In this document: positions 9,738 through 19,122 of the stretch, one piece after another
Layout: the number at the start of each line of letters is the position of its first letter
Numbering within the stretch: position 1 is the stretch's first letter
Assembly (NCBI GenBank): GCA_020636045.1
Contig: JACJYP010000005.1
Coordinates: 124,001-188,000 of the forward strand
Source: Lewinellaceae bacterium
Lineage (GTDB): Bacteria > Bacteroidota > Bacteroidia > Chitinophagales > Saprospiraceae
Length of the DNA: 64,000 bases
Direction of reading: 5' to 3'
Made by a program: the position numbers and the translations under genes
Notes under the pieces: generated by a model
What the model saw: the letters and a program-made list of their open reading frames with translations, nothing else
The model's database searches: none
What the model was told of the DNA's origin: nothing

Positions 9738-10815
9738 AGATCGTAAATGCAGTGGTCTGCATGCGCCGGGTATCCGTGCCATCCGGCGTCCGTTCTTCCA
9801 GGATCATGTTCCCCGATTCGGGCATTTCAAATACGGATGCCATGTTGCGGATGCGGGCAGCGGGTACCCTTTTTGCATTGAATTCGCCCATCAGGTCGGA
9901 AAACGTCCATTTTCCGATGGCTTCTGCCAGTACCAGGTTCAGCGATGCCCGGTGACGCACCCTTGCTTCGTTGTTGCCGAATTCTTTCGAATTCGCCAGG
10001 CCATCGAGCCCCAGCACCGCGCATAGTTGCCGGAACTGGCGCTCCGTGCCCACTGCCAGCAGGATAGGTTCGCCGTCGGCACAGGTGAAAATGTCGCCGT
10101 ACGGAGCGATGTTTGGATGACGCGTGCCCATGGGCTGCGGAATGTGCCCGGTCATCAGGTAATTGCTCGCCTGGTTGGCCAGCGAAGCCAGCGCCGATTC
10201 GAGCAATGAAGTGCTGACTACACATCCCTTTCCCGTGCGTTCGCGTTGCAACAGGGCGATCAGGATCGCTTCCTTGAGTTGGTGGGCGGCCAGCAGATCG
10301 ATCAGCGCCACCGGCATCTTCACCGGCGGCCGCTCCGGTTCGCCGTTCATATAAAGAAATCCCGCTTCTGCCTGCAGCACCACATCGAAGGCGGGCCGTT
10401 CGTCGTCGGGATCGGCAAAGGCATTGATCTGTGCGTAGATCAGGCGCTCGTTCAACGCACAAAGGCTTTTGTCATCCACCCCGAGCCGGCGCGCCGATGC
10501 GGGCCTGAAATTGGATATGACGATGTCGGCCTCGCGGACATGCTTCATCGCTAGATCAAGATCAGAAGAGTCCGACAGGTTCAGCAAAAGATACTGTTTG
10601 CCCCAGTTTACGCTGCAGAAATACGCCGAGATCGGCGATTCGGGATTTTCAACGGGCAGTTTCCAGCCGCGGGTCATATCGCCGCCGGTCGTTTTGTTCT
10701 CGATCTTGATCACCTCTGCGCCCAGTTCCGCGAAAAACATTCCCACGGCCGGCCCCGCCAGAACACCGGCAAATTCAACTACTTTTAAGTCCTTAAATAT
10801 CGATTTCAAATCCAT
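9724..10815 (-). CDS. family III CoA-transferase (CaiB/BaiF type)
   Basis: A 363-residue protein with the family opening LKVVEFAGVLAGPAVGMFFAELGAEVIKIE. The catalytic Asp is expected in RPAFDVVLQAEAG. The C-terminal part has the usual AEAIGKWTFSDLM and RVPAARIRNM motifs. Such enzymes move CoA between organic acids; this substrate cannot be read from the sequence. It is slightly shorter than the usual 380-400 residues but looks whole. The start codon is one base from the start codon of the divergent nnr gene, so its promoter must lie inside nnr; TACTTTCA sits 5 bases upstream of the ATG. Confidence 0.88.
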   Translation of the reverse strand: MDLKSIFKDLKVVEFAGVLAGPAVGMFFAELGAEVIKIENKTTGGDMTRGWKLPVENPESPISAYFCSVNWGKQYLLLNLSDSSDLDLAMKHVREADIVISNFRPASARRLGVDDKSLCALNERLIYAQINAFADPDDERPAFDVVLQAEAGFLYMNGEPERPPVKMPVALIDLLAAHQLKEAILIALLQRERTGKGCVVSTSLLESALASLANQASNYLMTGHIPQPMGTRHPNIAPYGDIFTCADGEPILLAVGTERQFRQLCAVLGLDGLANSKEFGNNEARVRHRASLNLVLAEAIGKWTFSDLMGEFNAKRVPAARIRNMASVFEMPESGNMILEERTPDGTDTRRMQTTAFTISNPL

Positions 10816-10816
10816 T

Positions 10817-12352
10817 ATGAAAGTATTTAATGCCGATCAGATCCGCGCATGGGATGCTTACACCATTAGGCACGAACCGGTTTCATCTTCCGATCTGATG
10901 GACCGCGCCAGTCAGGTGTTCACCGATTGGTTCGTTGCGCAATATCCTGATACACAGACTCCTGTAGTGGTGTTCGCCGGCACCGGCAACAATGGCGGCG
11001 ATGGCCTGGTGACGGCACGCCTGCTTCACTGGCTCCATTACGAGGTAAAAGTATTCGTTTGTGACCTCAAGGGAAAACACAGCCCTGATTTTGACCTCCA
11101 GTTCACGCGGCTGCCGAAAGACATCGATGTGGCTGAAATACGCTCGGCGGAGCAATTCAATCAAGTGCATCTTGCACCGGGCGCGGTGCTGATCGATGCG
11201 TTGTTCGGCTCGGGCCTCAACCGTCCGCTCGAAGGAGAATGGCTAAGGATCGTGGATCATCTGAATGCCATGCCCAACGAAAAAGTGGCGATCGACCTGC
11301 CGAGCGGGCTCTTTGCCGATACATCGACCCCTGGCCGGGGCGTTGTGCAGGCAAGCCGTTGTTTTAGTTTTGAAGCCCCCAAACGCGCTTTCTTTTTCCC
11401 GGAAAACGCCGACAGGGTAGGGAAGTGGTCGTTCGGCTCTATCGGACTACACCTCGATTATTACAACCGGACAGATACTCCTTTCCACTATCTGACGGAG
11501 CGACAGGCTACACTACTGCTGCGGCCGCGCGCAAAATTCTCGCACAAGGGAAGTTACGGCCATGCCCTCCTGATCTCCGGACAATACGGAACAATGGGTG
11601 CGGCCGTGCTGGCTGCGCGTGCCTGTTTGCGCATCGGCGCGGGGCTACTAACGGTACATGCGCCGCGCTGCGGCTATCTCGTGCTGCAAAGCGCCGTGCC
11701 GGAAGCCATGTACAGCGCCGACCGCAGGGCGCAGATGTGGACCGGTTTGCCCGATCTGTCGCCATACGCCGCCATAGGTGTAGGATGCGGTATCGGGCAG
11801 GCGCCTGAAACAGCCGCTGCCCTGAAACGCCTGCTGGAATCACTGAGTCGTTCGCAGGCGTCTGAAAAACGGCCGGGACTCGTGCTCGACGCGGATGCGT
11901 TGAACCTGCTCGCCCTGCACCCCGATTGGTGGCGACTGGTGCCGCAAAACACGATCCTGACACCCCATCCGAAAGAATTCGAGCGGCTTTTCGGAAAAAC
12001 GAATAACGATTTTGAGCGCAACGATCTTCAGCGACAAAAAGCACAGGAGCACGGCGTGTTTATCGTGTTGAAAGGCGCTCATACGGCCATCGCCTGTCCG
12101 GACGGCGCCTGCTGGTTTAATTCCACCGGCAACCCGGGCATGGCGACTGGCGGCAGTGGCGACGTATTGACGGGCATCGTCACGGGACTGCTGGCGCAGG
12201 GGTATTCGCCGCGCGACGCCGCCCTGCTGGGCGTTTTTTTGCACGGATATGCCGGCGACCGGGCGGCCGAAACGCTCGGCGAGGAGGGGATGATCGCCGG
12301 CGACATCGCAGATTTTTTGGGGAACGCCTGGGCTTCGCTTATTGCTTCCTGA
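10817..12352 (+). CDS. nnr: bifunctional NAD(P)H-hydrate epimerase / ADP-dependent dehydratase
   Basis: A 511-residue two-domain enzyme that repairs hydrated NAD(P)H. The N-terminal YjeF_N epimerase domain (residues 1-215) has FAGTGNNGGDGLVTARLL and DALFGSGLNRPLEG. The C-terminal ribokinase-like dehydratase domain (about 225-505) has KFSHKGSYGHALLISG, LTPHPKEFERLFG and the ATP/ADP site GNPGMATGGSGDVLTGI. The start MKVFNADQIRAWDAY is typical of the family; in-frame codons further upstream lie inside the CoA-transferase gene on the other strand. TACTTTTA at 10780-10787, within the neighbouring gene, is the best promoter candidate. Confidence 0.95.
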   Translation: MKVFNADQIRAWDAYTIRHEPVSSSDLMDRASQVFTDWFVAQYPDTQTPVVVFAGTGNNGGDGLVTARLLHWLHYEVKVFVCDLKGKHSPDFDLQFTRLPKDIDVAEIRSAEQFNQVHLAPGAVLIDALFGSGLNRPLEGEWLRIVDHLNAMPNEKVAIDLPSGLFADTSTPGRGVVQASRCFSFEAPKRAFFFPENADRVGKWSFGSIGLHLDYYNRTDTPFHYLTERQATLLLRPRAKFSHKGSYGHALLISGQYGTMGAAVLAARACLRIGAGLLTVHAPRCGYLVLQSAVPEAMYSADRRAQMWTGLPDLSPYAAIGVGCGIGQAPETAAALKRLLESLSRSQASEKRPGLVLDADALNLLALHPDWWRLVPQNTILTPHPKEFERLFGKTNNDFERNDLQRQKAQEHGVFIVLKGAHTAIACPDGACWFNSTGNPGMATGGSGDVLTGIVTGLLAQGYSPRDAALLGVFLHGYAGDRAAETLGEEGMIAGDIADFLGNAWASLIAS

Positions 12353-12356
12353 AAAC

Positions 12357-12389
12357 AAAACCCGCTTCCAGCGGGGCCGGAAGCGGGTT
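12357..12389. terminator. hairpin between convergent nnr and trxA
   Basis: CCCGCTTCC (12361-12369) pairs with GGAAGCGGG (12379-12387), with AAAA/TTA flanks. It probably ends transcription from both sides. Confidence 0.6.
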
Positions 12390-12409
12390 ATTACGCGAAT
12401 TCGCTGCGG

Positions 12410-12727
12410 TTACAGCAGCGATTCGATCTTGTCCTGGAGCATTTTTTTGGACTGCATGCCCACCAGTTTATCCCTCAGTTCTCCGTTTTTGAAGATCAGG
12501 AATGTCGGGATACCCCGCACGTTATATTGCATGGGGACTTCCCCGTTATCATCGACGTTCAGTTTTCCAATCACCGCGCGATCTTTGTATTCCTCTGCCA
12601 GTTGCTCCACAATAGGTCCCATTGCCAGGCAGGGCTGGCACCATTCTGCCCAGAGGTCGACAACGGTTACTTTATCATTTTCAAGTACTTCGGATTGGAA
12701 ATTGGTATCCGTGAATTTGTATGCCAT
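12410..12727 (-). CDS. trxA: thioredoxin with CQPC active site
   Basis: A 105-residue thioredoxin, the general disulfide reductant of the cytoplasm. The fold markers are all present: VVDLWAEWCQPC at residues 23-34, the buried Asp, NVDDN, and the cis-Pro loop RGIPTFLIFKNGE. The active site reads WCQPC, not the canonical WCGPC, a change in the dipeptide that tunes redox potential. The longer reading frame upstream (to 13030) has no thioredoxin-like sequence, and the ATG at 12727 gives the normal size. A TACCTTTG promoter element lies about 80 bases upstream. Confidence 0.95.
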   Translation of the reverse strand: MAYKFTDTNFQSEVLENDKVTVVDLWAEWCQPCLAMGPIVEQLAEEYKDRAVIGKLNVDDNGEVPMQYNVRGIPTFLIFKNGELRDKLVGMQSKKMLQDKIESLL

Positions 12728-12804
12728 TATTCGTGAAATTATTTTGGTGAAACTGCAAGTTTGTTCAATTGGTGTATTAACACCGTTTTGACCCTGACGG
12801 TTTG

Positions 12805-12812
12805 CAAAGGTA
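12805..12812 (-). promoter_or_regulatory. TAnnTTTG promoter element of trxA
   Basis: TACCTTTG on the minus strand, 77 bases before the trxA ATG, predicting a leader of about 70 bases. Confidence 0.5.
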
Positions 12813-12879
12813 ACAGAAAAGGGGGTGCGGAGGACCGTTGTTTCAGCCAATTTGTCCGTGCCCCAACATTTCGGATGTT

Positions 12880-13498
12880 TTAAAACCAGTCGATCAACTG
12901 ATTGACGAAGTGCAGGAAAAGTTCGGGCCTGAAAAACATGGGGAAAAAGAACCCGAAAACAGCGCCGAAAAAGTGGGCCGTGTGGTCGATGTTGTCGTTC
13001 CCTTTGTTGGCTGCGTAAGAACTGTACCACAGGTAAAGGACGCCAAAAATAAAACCGGGAATGGGAAACGGTATAAACAAAAAGCCGATCCCGATGGTCG
13101 GTTCAAACAGGATTCGCAGCAAACAGCACCGCTGCTACCGCCCCGGACGCGCCGATGCTGGCGAAGCCGGGTGTATTGCGGAATTTGACAAAGGTAGCCG
13201 ACGAGGCGGCGACAATCGAAACCAGATAAAAGATCATGAACATGACCGGCCCGAAACCCGGAAACAATGCGCCGAACAGCGACTCAACCCGCCCGCCGAA
13301 GAAATACAGCGTCAGCATGTTGAAGATCAGGTGCAGCGGATCGGCGTGCAGAAAGCCGCTGCTGAGCCAGCGGTAGTATTCTCCGTTGCGCTCTTCCTGG
13401 TACGGCCAGTGCTTCAGTTTCAGGAACAGGTCATGATTGTTGAAGGCGGTGAAGGAGATCAGGGCCGTAACGGCGATAATGATATAGGTGATCGGCAT
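12880..13498 (-). CDS. rhomboid family intramembrane serine protease, frameshifted
   Basis: Six hydrophobic segments and the rhomboid active-site pair can be seen: the nucleophile in SIGASGAVAAVLFA and the histidine in NIDHTAHFFGA. HADPLHLIFNMLTLYFFG is the conserved Asn-containing helix. Rhomboids cut membrane proteins within the bilayer. The serine part and the histidine part are in different frames; deleting one G in GCTGCGAATC (about 13116-13119) joins AVLFA to RILFEPTIG in one frame. It is last in the minus-strand group SWIM gene, rlmH, rhomboid. Confidence 0.85.
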
Positions 13499-13538
13499 GT
13501 TCCGCTATTATTGTTTCGGTGGTGGTTCGGGCGACCGT

Positions 13539-14009
13539 TCAGGAATTGTGATAGGGCTCGTTTTTCAGGATCGTCATGGCCCGGTACAGTTGCTCCAGCA
13601 TGAACAGGCGCACCATTTGGTGGCTGAACGTGAGTTTGGAGAGGGACAATTGTTCGTTTGCCCGCTCGTAAACATCGGGCGAAAATCCGAAAGCGCCGCC
13701 AATCAAAAAAATAATTCTGCGGTGCGATGCCGACAGGCGCCGTTCCATCCACGCCGCCAGTTCCGTCGAAGCGTATTCCCTGCCGCGCTCGTCGAGCAAC
13801 ACGAGGTAGTCGTCCGCATTGATCTTCGAAAGGAGCATTTTGCCCTCTTCCTGCTTCAGGCGCTGGCCGTCGCCGACCCTTGGCTTTATATCGGGAAGTA
13901 TGGAAAAAGAAAAAGGCAGGTAGTTTTTGATCCTTTTTTCAAAAATGGCGCACCCTGTTTCAAGGTAGGGCTCGGAGGTTTTGCCAATGGCCCAAAGTTC
14001 GATTTTCAT
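13539..14009 (-). CDS. rlmH: 23S rRNA (pseudouridine-1915 N3)-methyltransferase
   Basis: A 156-residue SPOUT methyltransferase that modifies pseudouridine 1915 in helix 69 of 23S rRNA. The trefoil-knot motifs are clear: FLIGGAFGFSPDVY and the C-terminal SLSKLTFSHQMVRLFMLEQL followed by YRA. The length and ends match the family. It begins 5 bases after the corrected stop of the SWIM gene and is followed 40 bases later by the rhomboid gene, so the three are probably cotranscribed. Confidence 0.95.
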   Translation of the reverse strand: MKIELWAIGKTSEPYLETGCAIFEKRIKNYLPFSFSILPDIKPRVGDGQRLKQEEGKMLLSKINADDYLVLLDERGREYASTELAAWMERRLSASHRRIIFLIGGAFGFSPDVYERANEQLSLSKLTFSHQMVRLFMLEQLYRAMTILKNEPYHNS

Positions 14010-14014
14010 GGTTT

Positions 14015-15715
14015 TCAGGCTTGTAAAATGGCTTTGCGCTTTGATTTTGGGAATAACTCGGCCAGTTCTTCTGGCAACGAAGGGCGATCGCTGAAGCGGC
14101 CGACCAGGGCCCTGATGATCTCCAGAACCGTGTCCGGCTCGTTTTTTGCAGCAAACCGGCGAGTTGCTGGCGCACGAATGCCGATGCCTGTCGACCGAAA
14201 TGCTGGCTCAAATACCCGGCGAGCAATTCGATGTAACGATCCCGGACGAAGATGCGGTCTTCCGGCAAAAACAGGTTTTCGTATTGCTGGAATTGTTGCA
14301 GGTCGTTCTGTTTTTCGAGCAGCCGCGCCAGTTCGTCTTTTTCGCCTTCGGCAGCCAGCACGACCGCTGTCACATTGTCGTTGCCCTGGCGGCGCAGTTC
14401 CGTCAGCCGGCGTTTCAGTTCATTTGGCCAGTCTTTGCCCGCCACCGCTTTCATTTCGTTGAAATATTCAAAATCGAGGCTGCGCAAAAACTGCCGCCAG
14501 AGCAGCCTGATCCGGCGTGCGCCATCGCCGTCGCGCCGGGCGATCTCTTCCAGCATCCGTTCGATCTCGCGGCGCTGGCCGAGGCTGAATTTCACGCGGT
14601 CGAGAAAATACTCACCTGCGCGGAAAGCAGACTCGGTTTCACCGATGTATGCCAGCACTACAAGCGCTTCTTTCAGCAATGCGGGTTGCGATATATGTTC
14701 TTCCAGAATTCTGATGACCGCATCATGCGCGCCGCGCCGGGCCAGGGCCCCTGCAAAAAGGAACATCACTACATCGGGAACAGGAGTGGGCGTTTGGTCG
14801 TACATGCCGCTGATGCGCCCGAATTTTTCTTCGCCAGCGGCTTCTTTGATCAGAAAGCGCAATACCTCTCCGTGCATTTCCGGCGGAAAATGTGCGCCGG
14901 GCACCATTTCGAAGATGAAAGTCCAGGCAGACTCCCGCAATTCCGGCGAGATCTGAGAGTCCTGAAATTTTTCTATCTGTGAAAATGCCGACTGGCATTG
15001 CTCGAGCAACATCTGGCGGCGGGTATCGTCGAGTTTGCTGACGAGGGGCGGTATTTTTTCGAGGATCGTGCCGGCGATCTGAAAGGCCGCGGGGTAATTA
15101 TGTTCTTCCAGCGCGCCGCTGAGTTGCCGGTTCAGGTCGTCGAGAGTTTGGCGGAGCCGCCGCAGATCGGGCTCCCGCATTTTTTTTTCCTGGATATTTT
15201 TGGGGATCACGGAATCGAGCACCAGGGCAAACGGGTTTTCGGCGCCCGGCACCACACCGGCGAACCAGGTTTTGAGCGCCAGTGCAAAGTCGCGGTCGCG
15301 GCGCGCGTACTCCTGCACGAACTCGGAAAGTGCCTCCGGCGTTGCGCTGTCGAGGATATTGCCGACGGTAATGCGCTGCAACCCGGCGCTGGCCTGCTTT
15401 TCCGCCTTCGATTTGTTTTCCTCCGTTTTTTGTTCCAGAAACTGACGCAGTTTCAGCAAGGCCGCGGCGATGTGCGCACATCAGGCGCCGGCCTGCCGAC
15501 CAGCATTCACAGGTGAAAGCCTTGATCTTGTGCGGTGTGATCATCACCTCCACCTCGTAGGGGCCACCTTCTTCGTCTTCCACCAGCGCTACCCAGAAGT
15601 GCTTTTCCACTTCCCTGAGCGCTTTCACGCTGCCCGCCTGCACCAGGTCGTCAGCGGTACTCCAGGTCGTTCCGCTGATGTGGTGTTCAAAGTTTTTTAG
15701 CCAAAGTTTCTGCAT
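14015..15715 (-). CDS. SWIM zinc-finger protein with long helical C-terminus, two frameshifts
   Basis: The N-terminal region (MQKLWLKNFEHHISGTTW) leads to a SWIM zinc finger: FTCECWSAGRRLMCAH gives the CxC...CxH pattern at about residues 70-83. About 480 residues of mostly helical sequence follow, probably a scaffold. SWIM domains bind DNA or proteins. The frame changes at about 15469, one base after the His of the finger, and again at about 14142-14147 in a run of six T (A on the coding strand). With one base removed and one added, the protein ends ELAELFPKSKRKAILQA, stopping 5 bases before rlmH. The second site is a classic homopolymer error. Confidence 0.7.
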
Positions 15716-15936
15716 ATCGAAATGCGCCTGCGTTGTTGTGGGGTTCGGCGCGTGTATCAAAAAGCCGGGCGGCAAATCGCCCGGATATCGAAAACCAAAA
15801 CCTCAAATATAAGCACTAATAACTTGCTGTATGCGATTTTAACCCTTGCCCGGTAATATTTTCCAAAACCTCGTACCCGCCGATATCCTTCCGGAGGAAG
15901 CAGGGCCGGAAACTGCACAATTTATACCTTTACCGC

Positions 15937-16432
15937 ATGCGAACGCTTTTCCTCATCCGCCATGCCAAGTCCAGCTGGGACAATCCGGGCCTGCGCGACA
16001 TCAATCGCCCCCTCAACGACAGGGGCATGCACGATGCACCCCGGATGGCGCAACTGCTTGCGGGGATCGGCCCTCCGCCCGATCTGATCGTCAGCAGTCC
16101 TGCCAAACGCGCCTTCACCACTGCGATGTTCTTTGCCAGGGTGTTCGGGATCGATGAAGACTGGTATCGAACAAAAACAGGAGATCTACGAAGCAGCTCC
16201 GCGCGATATCCTGCGGCTTGTCAGTGCCCTGCCCGACAACGCACACACGGTATGTTTGTTCGGCCACAACCCGACGTTTACGGAAGTTGCCAATCGCTTC
16301 AGTGAAAATTACATAGACAACGTTCCGACCTGTGGCATCGTTCATGTAAAGTCGGAGGCCGACACCTGGGCGGGATTTGACGAAAGCAATGCTGTAGTGA
16401 AAGCCTGTTATTTCCCAAAACTCGTATTGTAA
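15937..16432 (+). CDS. sixA: SixA-type phosphohistidine phosphatase, frameshifted
   Basis: Histidine phosphatase superfamily member of the SixA group: LFLIRHAKSSWDNP at the N-terminus carries the catalytic RHxK motif (His9), DRPLN-like NRPLNDRG follows, and LIVSSPAKRAFTTA and VCLFGHNPTFTEVAN supply the remaining active-site residues. SixA removes phosphate from histidine phosphotransfer domains. The N-terminal and C-terminal halves are in different frames; dropping the T at 16162 makes IDEDGIEQKQEIYEAAP. The corrected length (about 164 residues) is normal. Its stop codon overlaps the ATG of the next gene (TAATG). Confidence 0.87.
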
Positions 16433-16773
16433 TGCATCGTATTGCAGAAATTTTCACCCTGATGCTGCTGACCCTGGTTGTTGCCTGCGGGAAAAAAATA
16501 CCCGAGCCTTCGCTGCCGGATGAAAAGATCAGCCGCATCATGGCCGACCTTTACCTTGCCGATGCCGCAACTACCGGCCTCGCCGGCTATTCCAAAGACA
16601 GCCTGATGCACGTGTATTTCGACCAGGTGCTGGCTATACACGGTGTGACGAAAGAAGAATACGAAGAAAACCTGCGCATGCTCGCCCAGGACCTGCCGCG
16701 CATGGAATCGGTGGTCCGGGCTGCTTCTGATTTACTGAATACGGATAAAAAGGAAGACGACAAAAAGGAGTGA
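16432..16773 (+). CDS. DUF4296 lipoprotein
   Basis: A 113-residue lipoprotein: signal MHRIAEIFTLMLLTLVVAC with Cys19 as the lipid site, then DEKISRIMADLYLADA, the N-terminal hallmark of DUF4296, a Bacteroidota family without known function. Helical throughout and ending in a Lys/Asp/Glu-rich tail. Translationally coupled to sixA by a one-base overlap, so the two are one operon. Confidence 0.85.
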   Translation: MHRIAEIFTLMLLTLVVACGKKIPEPSLPDEKISRIMADLYLADAATTGLAGYSKDSLMHVYFDQVLAIHGVTKEEYEENLRMLAQDLPRMESVVRAASDLLNTDKKEDDKKE

Positions 16774-16895
16774 AGACCGGCGCAGGCAACGCAGGCACGA
16801 TGCCCGTGATTAGCAATTTACCATTCCCGAATAAAACATCCCGAACCTTTCACCACTGAAAGATTCGGGATCGTTGATGTTGTATCCGTTGTCTT

Positions 16896-17168
16896 TGTTC
16901 TTTTGACAACGTTGTGTGTTCTTTAAACACAAACTCTTGTCGTTTAATCACTCGTGTGTGTTCTTTCAACCGCTTCGCGTGTTCTTTAAACAACAATGCT
17001 TGTTCTTTTGACACGGACGTCGGTTCTTTTATCCGCTTCTCTTGTTCTTTTAACAACGATGCGTGTTCTTTTAACACACGCGCTTGTTGTTTGATCACAC
17101 GGGTGTGTTCTTATATCCGTCATTTGTGTTCTTTGAACACAAATGCCGGTTCTTTGAACAACTTAGCC
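16896..17168. repeat. tandem array of thirteen 21-bp palindromic units
   Basis: Units begin at 16896 and recur every 21 bases without a slip to 17148. Each has a conserved core close to TGTTCTTTnAACA (unit 12 is the perfect dyad TGTTC-TTT-GAACA), followed by about 6-8 variable bases. The spacing equals two turns of B-DNA. Because 21 is a multiple of 3, both strands stay open; the minus frame (16850-17098) reads as (L/I/F)KE(H/Q) heptads, the plus frame as CS(L/F)N repeats. Conserved bases include synonymous positions, so I treat it as a DNA or RNA element, not a gene. It fills the space between two convergent genes. Confidence 0.8.
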
Positions 17169-17295
17169 GAAATACTAAAGCCATTGGCTGTTGCGCTGTT
17201 CGTAATCGGCGCCAAAGTGGCATAGATCGGATTTATGAAAATGGCCGTCGGGCTTTCGCGACTACCCAGGTCATCTGGCCGTACCGGCCATTTCA

Positions 17296-19122
17296 TTATC
17301 GTACCAGCGTCACGTCGCCCCGGTAGAGCACCGTTTCGCCGTCTTTAAACAATATTTCCGTTTCGTAGACGAATACTTCGGGGATCGCCTGGTCGCCGGA
17401 TATTCTGCCGTCCCAGCCGGAAAACAGGTCGTTCGGCTGAAAATCGCGGTTCTCGAAGACGGGTTTTCCCCAGCGGTTGTACACCCGCAGGTACAGGACG
17501 CGATCGACGTCCTCGCCGCCATAGATCGTAAAATAATCGTTCCCGTCGGAATCGCTGTCAGGATGGAACACATTGGGCACGTACACGTATCGCTCCTTGT
17601 TCACGACGATCAACCGGTCATCCGTGGCCCGGCAGCCGTTGGAATCCACGATCGTGACCCGGTAGCGGAAACTGTGGTCGGGAACAAACACGCACCCGAT
17701 GCACAGCAGGCTGTCGAGTTCGGGCGGCGTTACAGTCGTTTGTTTTACCCGGTCGGGGTAATTGACGTTCGCATCATTCCAGACCTCGAATGACTGACCG
17801 AGGTGCAGCGTGGTATCAGGATCGAGCACCACAAGCAGTTCCGCCGGCTCCAGCATGGTGAACGTAGTATCCCACTCGCATCCGTTGGCGCCCTGAATGG
17901 TCAGGTTATGGTCGCCAGGCTCCAGATAGCGTATGGTAGGATCAACGTTAAACGCTTTGCCGTCGAGGGAATACACATAAGGTTCCTGTCCGTTCATTAC
18001 GCTGTCGATCTTGAGCAGGCCGTCCTTGTTGCCGTAGCAACTGATGTGACGGATATACATGGCCGCGTTGTCCGGTATCCTGGGTTCGGTCACTTCCACG
18101 CTGTCGGTCGATGAGCAGCCGTTGATCTGGTTGGTCACGGTCAGGGTGTAAAGCCCTACGCTGTCCACTTTTGCGTTGAGTTTATTGGCGCCGGCAACGA
18201 TATGACCGGCCGAATCGCTGACCCAGTCATACCGGTAAGTGGCCGGCGGGTCGATGCTGACAGCGAGTTGAGCCGGCTGCTCCGTGCAGTTCAGCGATTG
18301 CGGCTTTTCCATCGTGATCGCAGGGCGATAGGTGTCGGGCAAAATATTCACCTGGTGCGAACTGGCGCAGGGCGGGTTTTGCTTACAGGAATTGGCGGCC
18401 TGCACGCAGATGGGGCCGCTTTGGGTGCCTACCGTGATCTGTACGATGGCGCCGCCGGGAGCAAGCGCCGCCACCGGCACCGAATCGCCGTTGACGAGTG
18501 TGCCCGGCGGCCCGTCCCAGATATATGCACCGGCGCCCGATACCGGCGCTACCGAAAACTGAAAGGTAGCGCCTGAACAAAGGTCGGTAGGCCCCGTGAT
18601 GGCGCCCACCATGCCCAATGCGGGTTCGTACACGGCGTCGTCAGGCGTTACTTCGATGGTAAAATTGCACAGGTCGCCTGCATAGCCGTCGACCAGCAAA
18701 AAGTAGTTGGAACCGGGATTCAGATCGGAAACAGTTACCGATACGGGCGTGATGCCCCCGTATTGTTTGCCGACGTTGCAGGCGAGTGGCGCGGATTTGC
18801 AATCGGAATAAAGGGCGATCTGGACGCCGTTGCTGTCGTTGCAGAAAAAAGGAGTGGCGGTGAAGGTGGCGGTGGAAGTATTGGCGATAAAGCCGATCCA
18901 CTGTGCATTTTCGAGGGTGCCGCAAAAGTCGATGGAGTCGCCGCCGTCGGAGTCGCCGTTGATCGTGGTGCCTACATAACCGTCGAAATTGCAGAAAATA
19001 CAGGCGTCTTCGCAGGCGCCGGAAACTTGAGAGGAGAATGTGCAGGGGGTAGGAAGCTGGGCATACAGGCTGGTGACGGCCATTCCCAGCACCAAAGGCA
19101 GGAGTAGTGCTGTTTTTACCAT
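17296..19122 (-). CDS. secreted protein with type B (gliding motility-type) T9SS sorting domain
   Basis: A 608-residue protein: signal peptide (MVKTALLLPLVLGMAVTSLYAQ), a Cys-rich region with many CN/CxxC motifs, a PKD/Ig-like region (about 180-360), SprB-type repeat stretches (GNKDGLLKI, GQEPYVYSLDG, LEPGDHNLTIQGANGC) and a C-terminal domain of about 90 residues with YVPNVFHPDSDSDGNDYF and VYNRWGKPVFENRDF, the type B sorting signal used by T9SS. It is probably an extracellular adhesin or surface protein. The ATG at 19122 gives the signal peptide; the upstream codon at 19173 does not. Confidence 0.85.
   Translation of the reverse strand: MVKTALLLPLVLGMAVTSLYAQLPTPCTFSSQVSGACEDACIFCNFDGYVGTTINGDSDGGDSIDFCGTLENAQWIGFIANTSTATFTATPFFCNDSNGVQIALYSDCKSAPLACNVGKQYGGITPVSVTVSDLNPGSNYFLLVDGYAGDLCNFTIEVTPDDAVYEPALGMVGAITGPTDLCSGATFQFSVAPVSGAGAYIWDGPPGTLVNGDSVPVAALAPGGAIVQITVGTQSGPICVQAANSCKQNPPCASSHQVNILPDTYRPAITMEKPQSLNCTEQPAQLAVSIDPPATYRYDWVSDSAGHIVAGANKLNAKVDSVGLYTLTVTNQINGCSSTDSVEVTEPRIPDNAAMYIRHISCYGNKDGLLKIDSVMNGQEPYVYSLDGKAFNVDPTIRYLEPGDHNLTIQGANGCEWDTTFTMLEPAELLVVLDPDTTLHLGQSFEVWNDANVNYPDRVKQTTVTPPELDSLLCIGCVFVPDHSFRYRVTIVDSNGCRATDDRLIVVNKERYVYVPNVFHPDSDSDGNDYFTIYGGEDVDRVLYLRVYNRWGKPVFENRDFQPNDLFSGWDGRISGDQAIPEVFVYETEILFKDGETVLYRGDVTLVR

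Noticed and set aside
16850..17098. Minus-strand reading frame of KE(H/Q) heptads over the 21-bp array
   Set aside because: The frame is open only because the period is a multiple of 3, the plus strand is open as well, synonymous positions are conserved, and no start signal is seen. Kept as a repeat, not a gene.
16896..17168. CRISPR array
   Set aside because: The conserved part is about 13-15 bases and the variable part only 6-8, without spacers of normal length and with no cas genes in the window.
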